Source: G963674685 sp964591275 (GTDB lineage: Bacteria; Lernaellota; Lernaellaia; JACKCT01). Taken from it: a stretch of 64,000 nucleotides of DNA. The DNA lies in assembly GCA_964591275.1 (NCBI GenBank), contig CAZQAE010000004.1, forward strand, positions 62,001 through 126,000, given 5' to 3'. Under the pieces are notes generated by a model, which saw nothing but the letters and a program-made list of their open reading frames with translations, did not search any database and was not told the origin of the DNA. Positions 9,378 through 16,880 of the stretch are shown one piece after another. Within the stretch, counting starts at the first letter, position 1. Each line of letters begins with the position of its first letter. The position numbers were made by a program, and so were the translations under genes.

Positions 9378-9746
9378 ATGCCAAGGATCCTGGTCATTGA
9401 TGATGAACAACTGGTGCGTTCTTTCCTGAAGAAAGCTTTGGAAAAACATGGCTATGAGGTGACCGAGGCATCGGATGGCCTGAAGGGCCTCAACAAGCAG
9501 CGTGAATCTCCCGCCGACCTTATCATTTCCGATATTGTCATGCCCGAAAAGGACGGATTTGAACTCATGATGGAATTGAGGGAGAACTTTGCCGAAGTGA
9601 AGATCATCGCCATGACCGGTGGAGGAGCTTATGGCGTCATGGGTCATCTGGAAGTCGCAAAGCGACTTGGCGCATACGCGACTTTACAGAAACCTTTTTC
9701 AATAGAAATATTGCTCAAGACGGTTTCCGGAGCTTTGAAACAATAA
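9378..9746 (+). CDS. Stand-alone CheY-like response regulator receiver
   Basis: This 122-residue single-domain receiver has all conserved positions: the acidic pair D8/D9 (VIDDE), phospho-acceptor D52 (IISDIVMPEKDG), T80 (IAMTGGG) and K105 (LQKPFS). It would receive phosphate from an unlinked histidine kinase; none is encoded in this window. There is no output domain, so it acts by protein-protein contact or as a phosphate sink. It lies 27 bases upstream of comF on the same strand, so cotranscription is possible, but no functional link is established. Confidence 0.9.
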   Translation: MPRILVIDDEQLVRSFLKKALEKHGYEVTEASDGLKGLNKQRESPADLIISDIVMPEKDGFELMMELRENFAEVKIIAMTGGGAYGVMGHLEVAKRLGAYATLQKPFSIEILLKTVSGALKQ

Positions 9747-9773
9747 TCCCGTCGCGATAGTATTTGATTACCC

Positions 9774-10529
9774 ATGGTTGATTTGCACGCGAATACAATG
9801 GAGCGTTTTGCTCAAGCTCTTCTCGACGCGGTGTTCCCGCCTGCGTGCATGTTGTGTGATGTCGTGTTGCCGACGGGAAATCGCACCGGCATTTGCCGCG
9901 ATTGCAGCGGAGATTTATGGCCCCTCCATCCGCCCTTTTGCCGCGTGTGCGGAAAGCCTTTTGAGCAAGGAGAAACGTCGCGGGCGTGCAGAGACTGTAT
10001 AGAGAATCCGCCGAATTTCGACATGCTTCGCGCGCCATATGCTTATACCGGACCTTTGCGTGATGCCATCATCCGATTCAAGTTCAGGCGCGTCACACGT
10101 TATGCGCGACCCTTGGGCTATCTTCTGGCCACGGCGGTCGGGCTGGGAATCGACTGGCGGGATTACGACCTGGCGATGCCGGCGCCTCTGCACAACCGGC
10201 GCCTGAAAGAACGCGGCTTCAATCAATCCCTTCTGCTCGCAAAGCGAATCCTTCGCGGCAGCGGCGTGGCGCTGGAATACAATGCGCTGCGCCGCGTGAA
10301 GCCCACCGCCCCGCAAACGGGACTGTCAGGCCCCAAGCGCCGCGAGAATGTTCGAGGCGCATTCGCTGTTGCCAATCCTTCCCTGATCGCGGGCAAAAGT
10401 ATCCTGCTCATCGACGACATTGTCACCACGGGCTCCACGCTCAACGCCTGCGCCAAAGCGCTAAAAAAGGCAGGGGCCAAACGCGTTGACGCCGTCGCGG
10501 TGGCCAGGCCGGTGAAGTTCGCCGAGTAA
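9774..10529 (+). CDS. comF: ComF family phosphoribosyltransferase-fold protein
   Basis: The 251-residue protein has the two-part ComF architecture. An N-terminal double zinc ribbon (Cys pairs in CMLCDVV, CRDCSGD, CRVCGKP and CRDCIEN) precedes a type I phosphoribosyltransferase-fold domain with MPAPLHNRRLKERGFNQ and the PRPP-loop motif LLIDDIVTTGSTLNAC near residue 215. ComF proteins (GntX in enterics) are needed for natural transformation in several bacteria, acting in the cytoplasm on incoming single-stranded DNA with DprA/RecA or PriA. The start may be ATG 9774 or 9798. It is the last chromosomal gene before the virion-type cluster; the 287-base gap that follows contains no gene. Confidence 0.9.
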   Translation: MVDLHANTMERFAQALLDAVFPPACMLCDVVLPTGNRTGICRDCSGDLWPLHPPFCRVCGKPFEQGETSRACRDCIENPPNFDMLRAPYAYTGPLRDAIIRFKFRRVTRYARPLGYLLATAVGLGIDWRDYDLAMPAPLHNRRLKERGFNQSLLLAKRILRGSGVALEYNALRRVKPTAPQTGLSGPKRRENVRGAFAVANPSLIAGKSILLIDDIVTTGSTLNACAKALKKAGAKRVDAVAVARPVKFAE

Positions 10530-10816
10530 ATTGGCGGGGCATGCTGTGATTATCTGACTCCCCATTCAGAGCAAATCAGCGCGTCACTTTGCGACAGGCG
10601 CGGAAAACAAGCGACGTCATCCTTGCCGAATCAAAGCCTTAATGCAGTCCCAATATTCCGCGAAAGCCTTGTCACCAGGGCGTATTGCGCGTTTACAACC
10701 AGGATTGGGCAAGGCCTTCCGATTCGTTATCACCCGGTCATTCGGCCATAAGCGAAAAGAAAAATACAACAGCGCAAAACGAAAATTACTCAGCACCCCC
10801 AGTGGAGAAAATTACT

Positions 10817-12184
10817 ATGAAACGGGCGCCGTTCAAGGACCTGGTCGAGTCCCGACACCCCCTCCATATATCCCGCCTGCCTTTCTGGCGCCTCGCCTGG
10901 TCGAGCTACAGGGGCGGACCGGACTACCTTGCGGCGCCCAATCTTTTTTCGCATCGCCTGGAGCACGGCGACGACCATCGCCGGCGCCTGACCCGATCCT
11001 ACTACCTCAATTACTGCCGGCCCGTAGTGGATACTTACGCCTCGCACATCTTGAAAAACTCCCCCGCGATTCTTCCCATGGAACCTGTCAGAAGGCTTGT
11101 CGAAAACGCCGACGGGACAGGCCGCAATATCTATTCATTCATGAAACAAGCGCTGGTTTTGGCCGCCGTTTACGGACAGGTGATGATCGGCGTAGATCGG
11201 CCCCGCTCCAATGTTGCGCCCAGAACACGCGCCGACGAATTGAGTCTCGGCCTTTCAGACTATCTCCACCTGGTGATTCCACAAAATCTTCTGAACTGGT
11301 CAACGAATGTTTCGGGCGAACTGGCCTGGTGCCTGATCTGCCAGAAAACTCGAAACATGAAACCCGACGCTGCGAAAAACGGCGGCGATGAAGTGATTTA
11401 TCGACTCTGGACGCCCGAGTCCTGGAAAGACATCGGCGAAGACGGCGAACTGATCGAAGAGGGGGAAAATCCCTTCGGCCGCGTTCCCTTTGCCCCGTGC
11501 ATTTTCCGCGAGACCGGCGATCCGGTGATCGGCGAAAGCCTTCTGGCTTCTATCGCCAACGTCAACCGGGAGATTTTCAACCTCTCATCGATGCTGTCGG
11601 AAATTCTCTACCGGCAGACTTTCTCACAACTCGTCGCCGAGGGAAGCGCTCACGAATACGGCGAAGGCGGAGACATTGGACGCCTGGGAACAAGCTCCAT
11701 CTTTCTTTATCCCGAAGGCCGCAAAGCGCCCGGGTTCATCAATCCCGACGGCGGGCAGGCCAAACTCCTCATGGATCAGATTGACCAGCTCGTCGATGAA
11801 ATCTATCGCCTGGCCAGCTTGTCCCGGGGCAGCGCCCGGGAAGCGCAGCTCTCCAGCGGCATCAGCAAAGCCTACGACTTCCTCGATACGAACCAAGCTC
11901 TGTCTGACGCTGCGCAAAACCTGGGAACAGCCTTCACGCGCGCCATCGGCATCGCTTCGCCCGGGTGGAAGGGAAATATCCAGTTCCCCGGCGATTTTGG
12001 CGTCGATGATCCGCAGAAACTGCTGGAAGAAGTTGAGCGCTCTATCGCCGTCGGCGTTGGTCCGGTGTTCAGGAGAAGGCTGATCGAGAAACTGGCCCGC
12101 GCGACATTGCGCGAACTGCCCGCCGCGCAGCGCGATGAAGTGATGGAGGAAATTCGGCAATTGGCAATGAACAATAAGCAATGA
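10817..12184 (+). CDS. Phage portal protein
   Basis: The 455-residue protein is read as a portal (SPP1 gp6-like / DUF4055-like), the dodecameric ring at the capsid vertex through which DNA passes. Support: position immediately upstream of scaffold- and coat-like genes; the portal-like opening with TRSYYLNYCRPVVDTYASHILKN; a central PFGRVPFAPCIF segment; a long helical part with SSGISKAYDFLDTNQALSDA, resembling the portal stem/crown region; and typical length. The start is at ATG 10817 with GTGGAG upstream, chosen over an unsupported upstream extension. Its last codons and stop lie inside seven-base repeats (12156-12190). No terminase gene precedes it: comF does. Confidence 0.8.
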   Translation: MKRAPFKDLVESRHPLHISRLPFWRLAWSSYRGGPDYLAAPNLFSHRLEHGDDHRRRLTRSYYLNYCRPVVDTYASHILKNSPAILPMEPVRRLVENADGTGRNIYSFMKQALVLAAVYGQVMIGVDRPRSNVAPRTRADELSLGLSDYLHLVIPQNLLNWSTNVSGELAWCLICQKTRNMKPDAAKNGGDEVIYRLWTPESWKDIGEDGELIEEGENPFGRVPFAPCIFRETGDPVIGESLLASIANVNREIFNLSSMLSEILYRQTFSQLVAEGSAHEYGEGGDIGRLGTSSIFLYPEGRKAPGFINPDGGQAKLLMDQIDQLVDEIYRLASLSRGSAREAQLSSGISKAYDFLDTNQALSDAAQNLGTAFTRAIGIASPGWKGNIQFPGDFGVDDPQKLLEEVERSIAVGVGPVFRRRLIEKLARATLRELPAAQRDEVMEEIRQLAMNNKQ

Positions 12185-12190
12185 GCAATG
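12156..12190 (+). repeat. Heptamer repeat at portal stop codon
   Basis: Five seven-base units (GGCAATT, GGCAATG, AACAATA, AGCAATG, AGCAATG), running through the last codons and stop of the portal gene, so the end of the protein (QLAMNNKQ) is encoded by the repeat. Confidence 0.7.
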
Positions 12191-12206
12191 GTGCTTCCGC
12201 GCGGAT

Positions 12207-12251
12207 CGCGACTCAGAATGTCGCTCCTACACCAGTCACTAATCACTGAAC
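12207..12251. repeat. REP-like unit plus short heptamer run
   Basis: A reverse-orientation REP-like unit (12207-12232, ending GTCGCTCCTACA) is followed immediately by three heptamers (ACCAGTC, ACTAATC, ACTGAAC; 12231-12251). Ribosome site GTAAGGAG for the next gene lies just downstream. Confidence 0.55.
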
Positions 12252-12265
12252 CGTAAGGAGAATAC

Positions 12266-12832
12266 ATGGAAGATAACAATGCTGCCGCAACCGGGGCGCC
12301 GGAGCCGGATCTGTCGACTCTTGTTCAAAGGCTCGGCGAGCATCTGGAGCGCCTGGAAACGGGGACGATGGACGACGCCGAGCGGCGCGCCGTCGAATCC
12401 GATCGCCGCGTTCGGGAGTTGTCGAGCGAACGCGAACGCCTGTCGGCCGCGGCCGGCAGTTGGGAAAAACGATACAAGAAGGGCCTTCTCGGACGGCTCA
12501 TCAGCGAAGCGGCGGTGGCTGCGGGCGCCTATCGGCCCGATCAGATTGTGACGCTGCTGTCTCAGAAGTCGCGCTGGAACGAGGAAGGGACGGACCCCAT
12601 CCTCGCGCTGACGAGCGCCGACGGAAAAGAGAGCCTTTACGAAAAAGACCGATTCGTTGAGGGCGTCAAAGCATATTTGGCCGACAACCCCAACCTGGCC
12701 GGCGGCGGCGCCGGAGGCGGGGCCGGATCGAAACCTTCCACGACGCCGGCAAGCTCCGGCAGTCCAACAACCCTAAGCGAGCTTCGGCGGATGCGTTCGC
12801 AGCTTGAAGATCAGGCGCAGCAGATGCGCTGA
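12266..12832 (+). CDS. Putative capsid scaffolding protein
   Basis: The 188-residue protein is acidic and mostly helical, with a predicted coiled coil (about 15-75: LVQRLGEHLERLE, RRVRELSSERERLSAA), a short folded segment (AGAYRPDQIVTLLSQKSRW), a Gly/Ser/Pro linker (about 143-165) and a basic amphipathic tail (TLSELRRMRSQLEDQAQQMR). That layout, and its place between portal and coat genes, is typical of scaffolding proteins, which shape the procapsid and exit before DNA packaging. There is no sign of a Clp-like or U35 protease, consistent with a P22-type coat that is not cleaved. A GTAAGGAG ribosome site lies 6 bases before the ATG. Confidence 0.7.
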   Translation: MEDNNAAATGAPEPDLSTLVQRLGEHLERLETGTMDDAERRAVESDRRVRELSSERERLSAAAGSWEKRYKKGLLGRLISEAAVAAGAYRPDQIVTLLSQKSRWNEEGTDPILALTSADGKESLYEKDRFVEGVKAYLADNPNLAGGGAGGGAGSKPSTTPASSGSPTTLSELRRMRSQLEDQAQQMR

Positions 12833-12873
12833 TCGACACCATTAAACAAAAACCCTCAAGCAAGGAGAAAAAC

Positions 12874-13728
12874 ATGGCATTAGGCAGCAATCACATGACG
12901 ACGGACACAGCCGCGAACTTCATCCCCGAACTCTGGGCGCTGGACGTCCTGGAGGCCGCGGAGAGCAACCTCGTGATGGCCAAGCTCGTCACACGCTTTG
13001 ACGATGTGGCCGCCGAGGGCGGCGACATTATCCACGTGCCGCGCGTCTCGAATTTCGCGGCACAGAGCAAGGCCGCCAACACGCAGGTCAGCCCGCAGTC
13101 CACCGCTGATGACAAGGTCGGCATCCCCCTGACAAATCACAAGGAAGTCAGCTTTCTGATCGAGGACATCGTTTCGGTGCAGGCCAAGTCATCCCTGCGC
13201 GAGATCTATACGAAAAAGGCAGGCTACGCCATCGCCAAAGCCATCGACGCGAACCTGATAGGCCTGTATGCGTCTTTGCCGAGTTTCGTTGACGCCGAGA
13301 TCATTGGCACCGACGATTTGATCGAAGCCATGAGCAGGTTGGACGGCGTTGACGCTCCCGCCGAGGACCGCTTCCTGGTGATCTGTCCGGAAGCCAAAGC
13401 GGACATCATGACCCTCGACAAGTTCACCAACCGCGACTACATGGCTCCCGACGATCCGAATACACCCACGCAAACCGGCCTGCTGGGCGACATCTTCGGC
13501 TGCAAAGTCTACATGAGCAACAACGTCGTTACGACCACCGCCAGCGGCGTGGACATGGAGCACAACCTGATGTTCCAAAAAGGCGCTTTCGCCCTGGCGA
13601 TCCAGCTTGGACCCCGCGTTCAGGCCAACTACGTTCCCGAATACCTCGGCACGCTGGTGACCGTGGATGTGATCTACGGTTACGCCCTTCTCAACGGCGA
13701 CTTCGCCGTGGACATCCAGACTTACTAA
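12874..13728 (+). CDS. Major capsid protein, P22 gp5 / N4 gp56-like
   Basis: The 284-residue protein has the N-terminal pattern of P22-type/N4-gp56-like coat proteins: FIPELWALDVLEAAESNLVMAKLVTRFDD followed by GGDIIHVPRVS, then the helix-rich core (ALLEAMS-type stretch LIEAMSRLDGVDAPAEDRFLVICPEA) and the conserved ending LGDIFGCKVYMSNNV and FQKGAFALAIQLGPRVQ. It would form the HK97-fold shell. The size is at the compact end of the family; no N-terminal delta domain is obvious. It has a strong AAGGAG ribosome site, and a perfect hairpin follows the stop, which fits the usual need for far more coat protein than of downstream products. Confidence 0.88.
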   Translation: MALGSNHMTTDTAANFIPELWALDVLEAAESNLVMAKLVTRFDDVAAEGGDIIHVPRVSNFAAQSKAANTQVSPQSTADDKVGIPLTNHKEVSFLIEDIVSVQAKSSLREIYTKKAGYAIAKAIDANLIGLYASLPSFVDAEIIGTDDLIEAMSRLDGVDAPAEDRFLVICPEAKADIMTLDKFTNRDYMAPDDPNTPTQTGLLGDIFGCKVYMSNNVVTTTASGVDMEHNLMFQKGAFALAIQLGPRVQANYVPEYLGTLVTVDVIYGYALLNGDFAVDIQTY

Positions 13729-13742
13729 TTTTGCGCCTCGCG

Positions 13743-13766
13743 GGAGACCGGCGTAAGCCGGTCTCC
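13743..13766 (+). terminator. Perfect hairpin after coat gene (attenuator or processing site)
   Basis: A ten-base perfect stem, GGAGACCGGC (13743-13752) and GCCGGTCTCC (13757-13766), with a GTAA tetraloop, lies 14 bases after the coat gene stop. The trailing ATTTAAG is a weak T tract, so partial termination or an RNase-processing/stabilising stem is more likely than full termination. Confidence 0.55.
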
Positions 13767-13783
13767 ATTTAAGAAGGACGCTG

Positions 13784-15661
13784 ATGACAGAAGCAATTCG
13801 TGTGAAAAATCCCGGCGGAAGGACAGTGGACGTGACGCCCGAATGGTTTCAGGAAAATCGCAGGCTCTTTACGAACGGTCGCTGGCGTGTTGCCGGCACG
13901 CGGCGCCGGATCCCTGAGCCCCCGTCTTCGCCGACGTGTACTCTGGAATCGCCACGAAGGCGCCCGCTCGTACTGCACTTGATGCCCTGGCAGATGAGCA
14001 TGGGCGGGGCGCAGCGATTTTTCTGCGATCTCGCGCGTCATTTCAAAAGTTTCTGCGACATTCACATCATCTTTCCGAAATCCGGATCAGACGATCATTG
14101 GAGCCACGACCTCAAAGGCGTCCATTGCCATGCCGCTCGCGACACCGCCGAGGCGGCGGCGATCCTGAGTTCCCTTCGGCCCGACCTGATCCATCACCAT
14201 CATCCATCGGGCCGGTGGCTTTGGGAATTGGTCGATGGAAAGTACGCGGTCCTGGGAACGCAGCACGGCTGGGAGGCGAACAAAGAGCCGATGCCGTGCG
14301 TGGCGCCGATCTGCGGTGATCACGACCAGATCGTCAGACATGGCGTGGATTTGAATCTATTCAAACCTACCAAACGCAAAAAGCGAAACAGAGTATTTAC
14401 TGTCGGCGTCGTCGGGAGGCGTTCGCCCGAGAAGGTTCCGCCTTCATTCGTCGGCGCCCTGGCCGACTGGAAAGCGAAAGGCATTAAAGTACATTTCATC
14501 GGTCGGGGCTTATCATGCCCGCAAACCGAAATGACCGAAGCCCGGCTCAGAGACATTGAGTGCGTGGAACTTATTGCGGATGTCCCTCCGCACGAGATGC
14601 CTAAAGTCTATCACAGCCTCGACGCTTTGTTTGTGCCTTCGCGCATGGACTCGATCTCTTATGCGGCGCTCGAAGCCATGGCCTGTCGCACGCCCGTGAT
14701 CGCCCGCCGCGTCCAGGGTTTGCCGGACACCATCGCCGGGGCGGGCATTCTTTGCGACACCGACGAACAGCTTCTGGCCGCCGCCGAATTTTTAAAAGAC
14801 AACCCGGCTCAGCGCGAGAAGCTTCGCAAACGAGCGCGGCGTCGCGTCGAAAAGCTCTTCGACCTTAAGCGGATGCTCGCCGATTACGAAAAACTGTATG
14901 ATGAAAAAAGCAGCGGCGTCCTTCGCGCCCCGGACCCCGCGCTCGATGTCTCCGTAGTGATACCCGTTTTCAACACGTCTCCGAAGTGGCTGCGCGAATC
15001 GGTCGTGTCCGCCATGGACCAAAAGGGCGCACGCTTTGAAATCGTATGCGTGGATGATGGATCGACCGAGGCTGGAACCCTGGACGAACTGCGGCATCTC
15101 GGCTGCCAAGAAGGGGTGCGCGTGATCCGCATCGATCACGGCGGCGTCGGCCCTGCATGCAACGCCGGGGTCATGGAAGCGAAGGCGGACCTCATCGCAC
15201 GGCACGACGCCGACGACATCATGTTGCCCGGACGTCTCGCCACGCAGCTTCGATTTATGGCCGAGCATCCCGACATCGACCTGATGGCGGGGCAGATGGA
15301 TGTGATGGACGCCGACGGGCGTGTACGCGAACGAACCAGCTTAAGTTTTGATGAAAGCAAATTCATAGGCGACCAGCCCTGGGCCATCGCGCATCCCACC
15401 GTCTGCTACAGGCGATATCCCGTTTTGGCGACGGGCGGATACATCGAAGGCCTGGCGCAGGATTTCGACCTGTGGTGCCGTCTGTATCTTCGAGGGTATC
15501 GGATGCATGTTTCGCCCGATCTGTTCACGCAATATCGCAGGCACCCTGGTCAGGAAACAGCCCGAGGGGATCATGGAAAACGCGCCACCCAAATGCGGCG
15601 CCGCTACCAAGCGCAATGGAGGCAATTGTCGCCCCGGCGCGCCGATAGAGGAAAAAAATGA
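13784..15661 (+). CDS. GT4-GT2 glycosyltransferase fusion inside virion cluster
   Basis: The 625-residue protein contains three parts. Residues 1-55 (VKNPGGRTVDVTPEWFQENR...LFTNGRWRVAG) resemble a small phage head-associated peptide more than any glycosyltransferase. Residues about 60-385 form a GT-B, family-4-like transferase: MPWQMSMGGAQRFFCDLARH, HHHHPSG, VGVVGRRSPEK and the E-x7-E region SRMDSISYAALEAMACRTPVI. Residues about 388-600 form a GT-A, family-2 transferase: VSVVIPVFNT, VDDGSTEAGT, ARHDADDIMLPGRL (the DxD) and GLAQDFDLWCRLYLRGY. No membrane helix. It could glycosylate a particle protein or make a glycan receptor. The stop overlaps the next start (ATGA), so it is translationally coupled to the head-tail connector and is an integral member of the operon. 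Confidence 0.85.
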   Translation: MTEAIRVKNPGGRTVDVTPEWFQENRRLFTNGRWRVAGTRRRIPEPPSSPTCTLESPRRRPLVLHLMPWQMSMGGAQRFFCDLARHFKSFCDIHIIFPKSGSDDHWSHDLKGVHCHAARDTAEAAAILSSLRPDLIHHHHPSGRWLWELVDGKYAVLGTQHGWEANKEPMPCVAPICGDHDQIVRHGVDLNLFKPTKRKKRNRVFTVGVVGRRSPEKVPPSFVGALADWKAKGIKVHFIGRGLSCPQTEMTEARLRDIECVELIADVPPHEMPKVYHSLDALFVPSRMDSISYAALEAMACRTPVIARRVQGLPDTIAGAGILCDTDEQLLAAAEFLKDNPAQREKLRKRARRRVEKLFDLKRMLADYEKLYDEKSSGVLRAPDPALDVSVVIPVFNTSPKWLRESVVSAMDQKGARFEIVCVDDGSTEAGTLDELRHLGCQEGVRVIRIDHGGVGPACNAGVMEAKADLIARHDADDIMLPGRLATQLRFMAEHPDIDLMAGQMDVMDADGRVRERTSLSFDESKFIGDQPWAIAHPTVCYRRYPVLATGGYIEGLAQDFDLWCRLYLRGYRMHVSPDLFTQYRRHPGQETARGDHGKRATQMRRRYQAQWRQLSPRRADRGKK

Positions 15662-16389
15662 GTTTGAACGTTACACCGTGCGATCTCGCGGCGGACAGCT
15701 TCGCCTGCGTCGAATTCGCCGATCAATACATTTCAGCGCATCCCGATTACGCGTATTGGGACGATTTGCCCGGCGATGACGAGATCGTCATCGAAACAAA
15801 AGAAAAACTCCTGGTCGCCGCGTCCAGGATGATCAGCCGCGCGCCCCTGTCGGCAAAACCGCTGGCCGACGCGCAGGGGTGGCCGGATGGGCAGGCGCTT
15901 GCCGTTCCCGTCAAAGGTCATCGGCTTGTTTATGGCGTCGCCGACGCCCTTGAGGGAAATATGCTGCGTGACGCGAGTCTTGAAAACGGCTCACGTAAAC
16001 GATACATCGGCGGCGGCATCCGCACGGATGACGGTATTTTCATCGGCGTGGACGATTTCGATCCGGCGACAGGAACTTGTATCTTGCTCGAAACTCCCCC
16101 GAAGGAATTTGGGGCCGGGTCGCCCTATATTCTGGTCGAGGCGCAGCCGATTGCTGTGAAACATGCCGCTTGCGAGCAGGCTCTTTTTCTCGCCTCCGCG
16201 CCCAGCCTTTCGATTCTCAATGAAATTGAGCTTGGCCTGCGTTCGGCTTCCGCCGAGGGCGCCGGCGGCGGGCAAGTCACGCTGCGCCCGGCGCGCAACA
16301 CCGGCGAACTTTGCTTTGCGGCCCGCCGCCTTTTGGCCTCGTGCGGTCTTTTGCGCGACGCCGGAAGCATCCCGGCGGGAAGGGCTTAA
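15658..16389 (+). CDS. Head-tail connector (DnaT-like / gp6-type) protein
   Basis: The 243-residue protein starts at the ATG overlapping the glycosyltransferase stop. Residues about 12-90 follow the head-tail adaptor pattern often annotated 'DnaT-like ssDNA-binding': an opening FACVEFADQYISAHPDYAYWDD, then KLLVAASRMISRAPLSAKP and QGWPDGQALAVP. The rest, with a LETPPKEFGAGSPYIL segment and a terminal helix-rich stretch (RNTGELCFAARRLLASCG), is not recognised. Function is inferred from this match and from position between the head genes and the tail terminator: it would form the ring joining portal to tail. Moderately confident; a specialised adaptor-stopper fusion is also possible because the protein is longer than usual. 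Confidence 0.6.
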   Translation: MSLNVTPCDLAADSFACVEFADQYISAHPDYAYWDDLPGDDEIVIETKEKLLVAASRMISRAPLSAKPLADAQGWPDGQALAVPVKGHRLVYGVADALEGNMLRDASLENGSRKRYIGGGIRTDDGIFIGVDDFDPATGTCILLETPPKEFGAGSPYILVEAQPIAVKHAACEQALFLASAPSLSILNEIELGLRSASAEGAGGGQVTLRPARNTGELCFAARRLLASCGLLRDAGSIPAGRA

Positions 16390-16392
16390 TTC

Positions 16393-16827
16393 ATGTCCAC
16401 GCAAACCGGCGAAATGATGGCAAATATCCTCACCATCCTGCGGGGCATTCGTGTGCCGGACGGATATCGAACGACTGTCGCGGAAGTGACGGAGCGCAAG
16501 ACCTCCTTCGCTCGCGCGGGCCGCAGTCCGGCCCTTGCCGTCGTCGTCGTCCGCGAGCGCGTCAGACACCAGCCCGCGGGCTTCGTGCGACGGGTTGTCA
16601 GAATCCTCATCACCGGCTTCGTCAAGTCGCCGAAGGGAATCGACAAGCGCCAGGCCGCCCGGGATCTGATGGCCGATGTGCAGCGCGCGCTGCTGGCCGA
16701 TCCGAGCAGAGGAGGCTGCGCCGTTATGACCCTGGTGCGGGAACTGCGTTTCGACGCCATGCCCGGGGAACATGGCTGCCGCGCGTCATGCGCGGTCGAT
16801 GTGATCCTCCATGAATGCGGGGCTTAG
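16393..16827 (+). CDS. Tail terminator / completion protein
   Basis: The 144-residue protein starts three bases after the connector stop with GGAAGG upstream. The pattern ILRGIRVPDGYRTTV, RRVVRILITGFVKSP, DLMADVQRALLADP and the closing VDVILHE matches tail-terminator proteins (gpU-like / minor tail protein Z-like), which cap the tail tube once it reaches full length. The position between connector and tube genes is the canonical one. Confidence 0.68.
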   Translation: MSTQTGEMMANILTILRGIRVPDGYRTTVAEVTERKTSFARAGRSPALAVVVVRERVRHQPAGFVRRVVRILITGFVKSPKGIDKRQAARDLMADVQRALLADPSRGGCAVMTLVRELRFDAMPGEHGCRASCAVDVILHECGA

Positions 16828-16876
16828 TTCAAGCTTCCAACTCCTTGATTCTAACTTCAAACTTCTAACTTCTGAA
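16828..16876 (+). repeat. Heptamer repeat between tail terminator and tube genes
   Basis: Seven consecutive seven-base units: TTCAAGC, TTCCAAC, TCCTTGA, TTCTAAC, TTCAAAC, TTCTAAC, TTCTGAA. They fill nearly the entire gap between two cluster genes and begin directly after the stop codon. Confidence 0.75.
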
Positions 16877-16880
16877 AAAC

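Noticed and set aside
10530..10816. Terminase gene or packaging site before the portal
   Set aside because: The gap is too short for a terminase, and the open frames there are shadows of the portal gene or lack any ribosome site.
10642..11391. 249-codon open frame overlapping the portal start
   Set aside because: Arg/Pro-rich translation typical of an alternative frame; the portal frame carries the recognisable protein.
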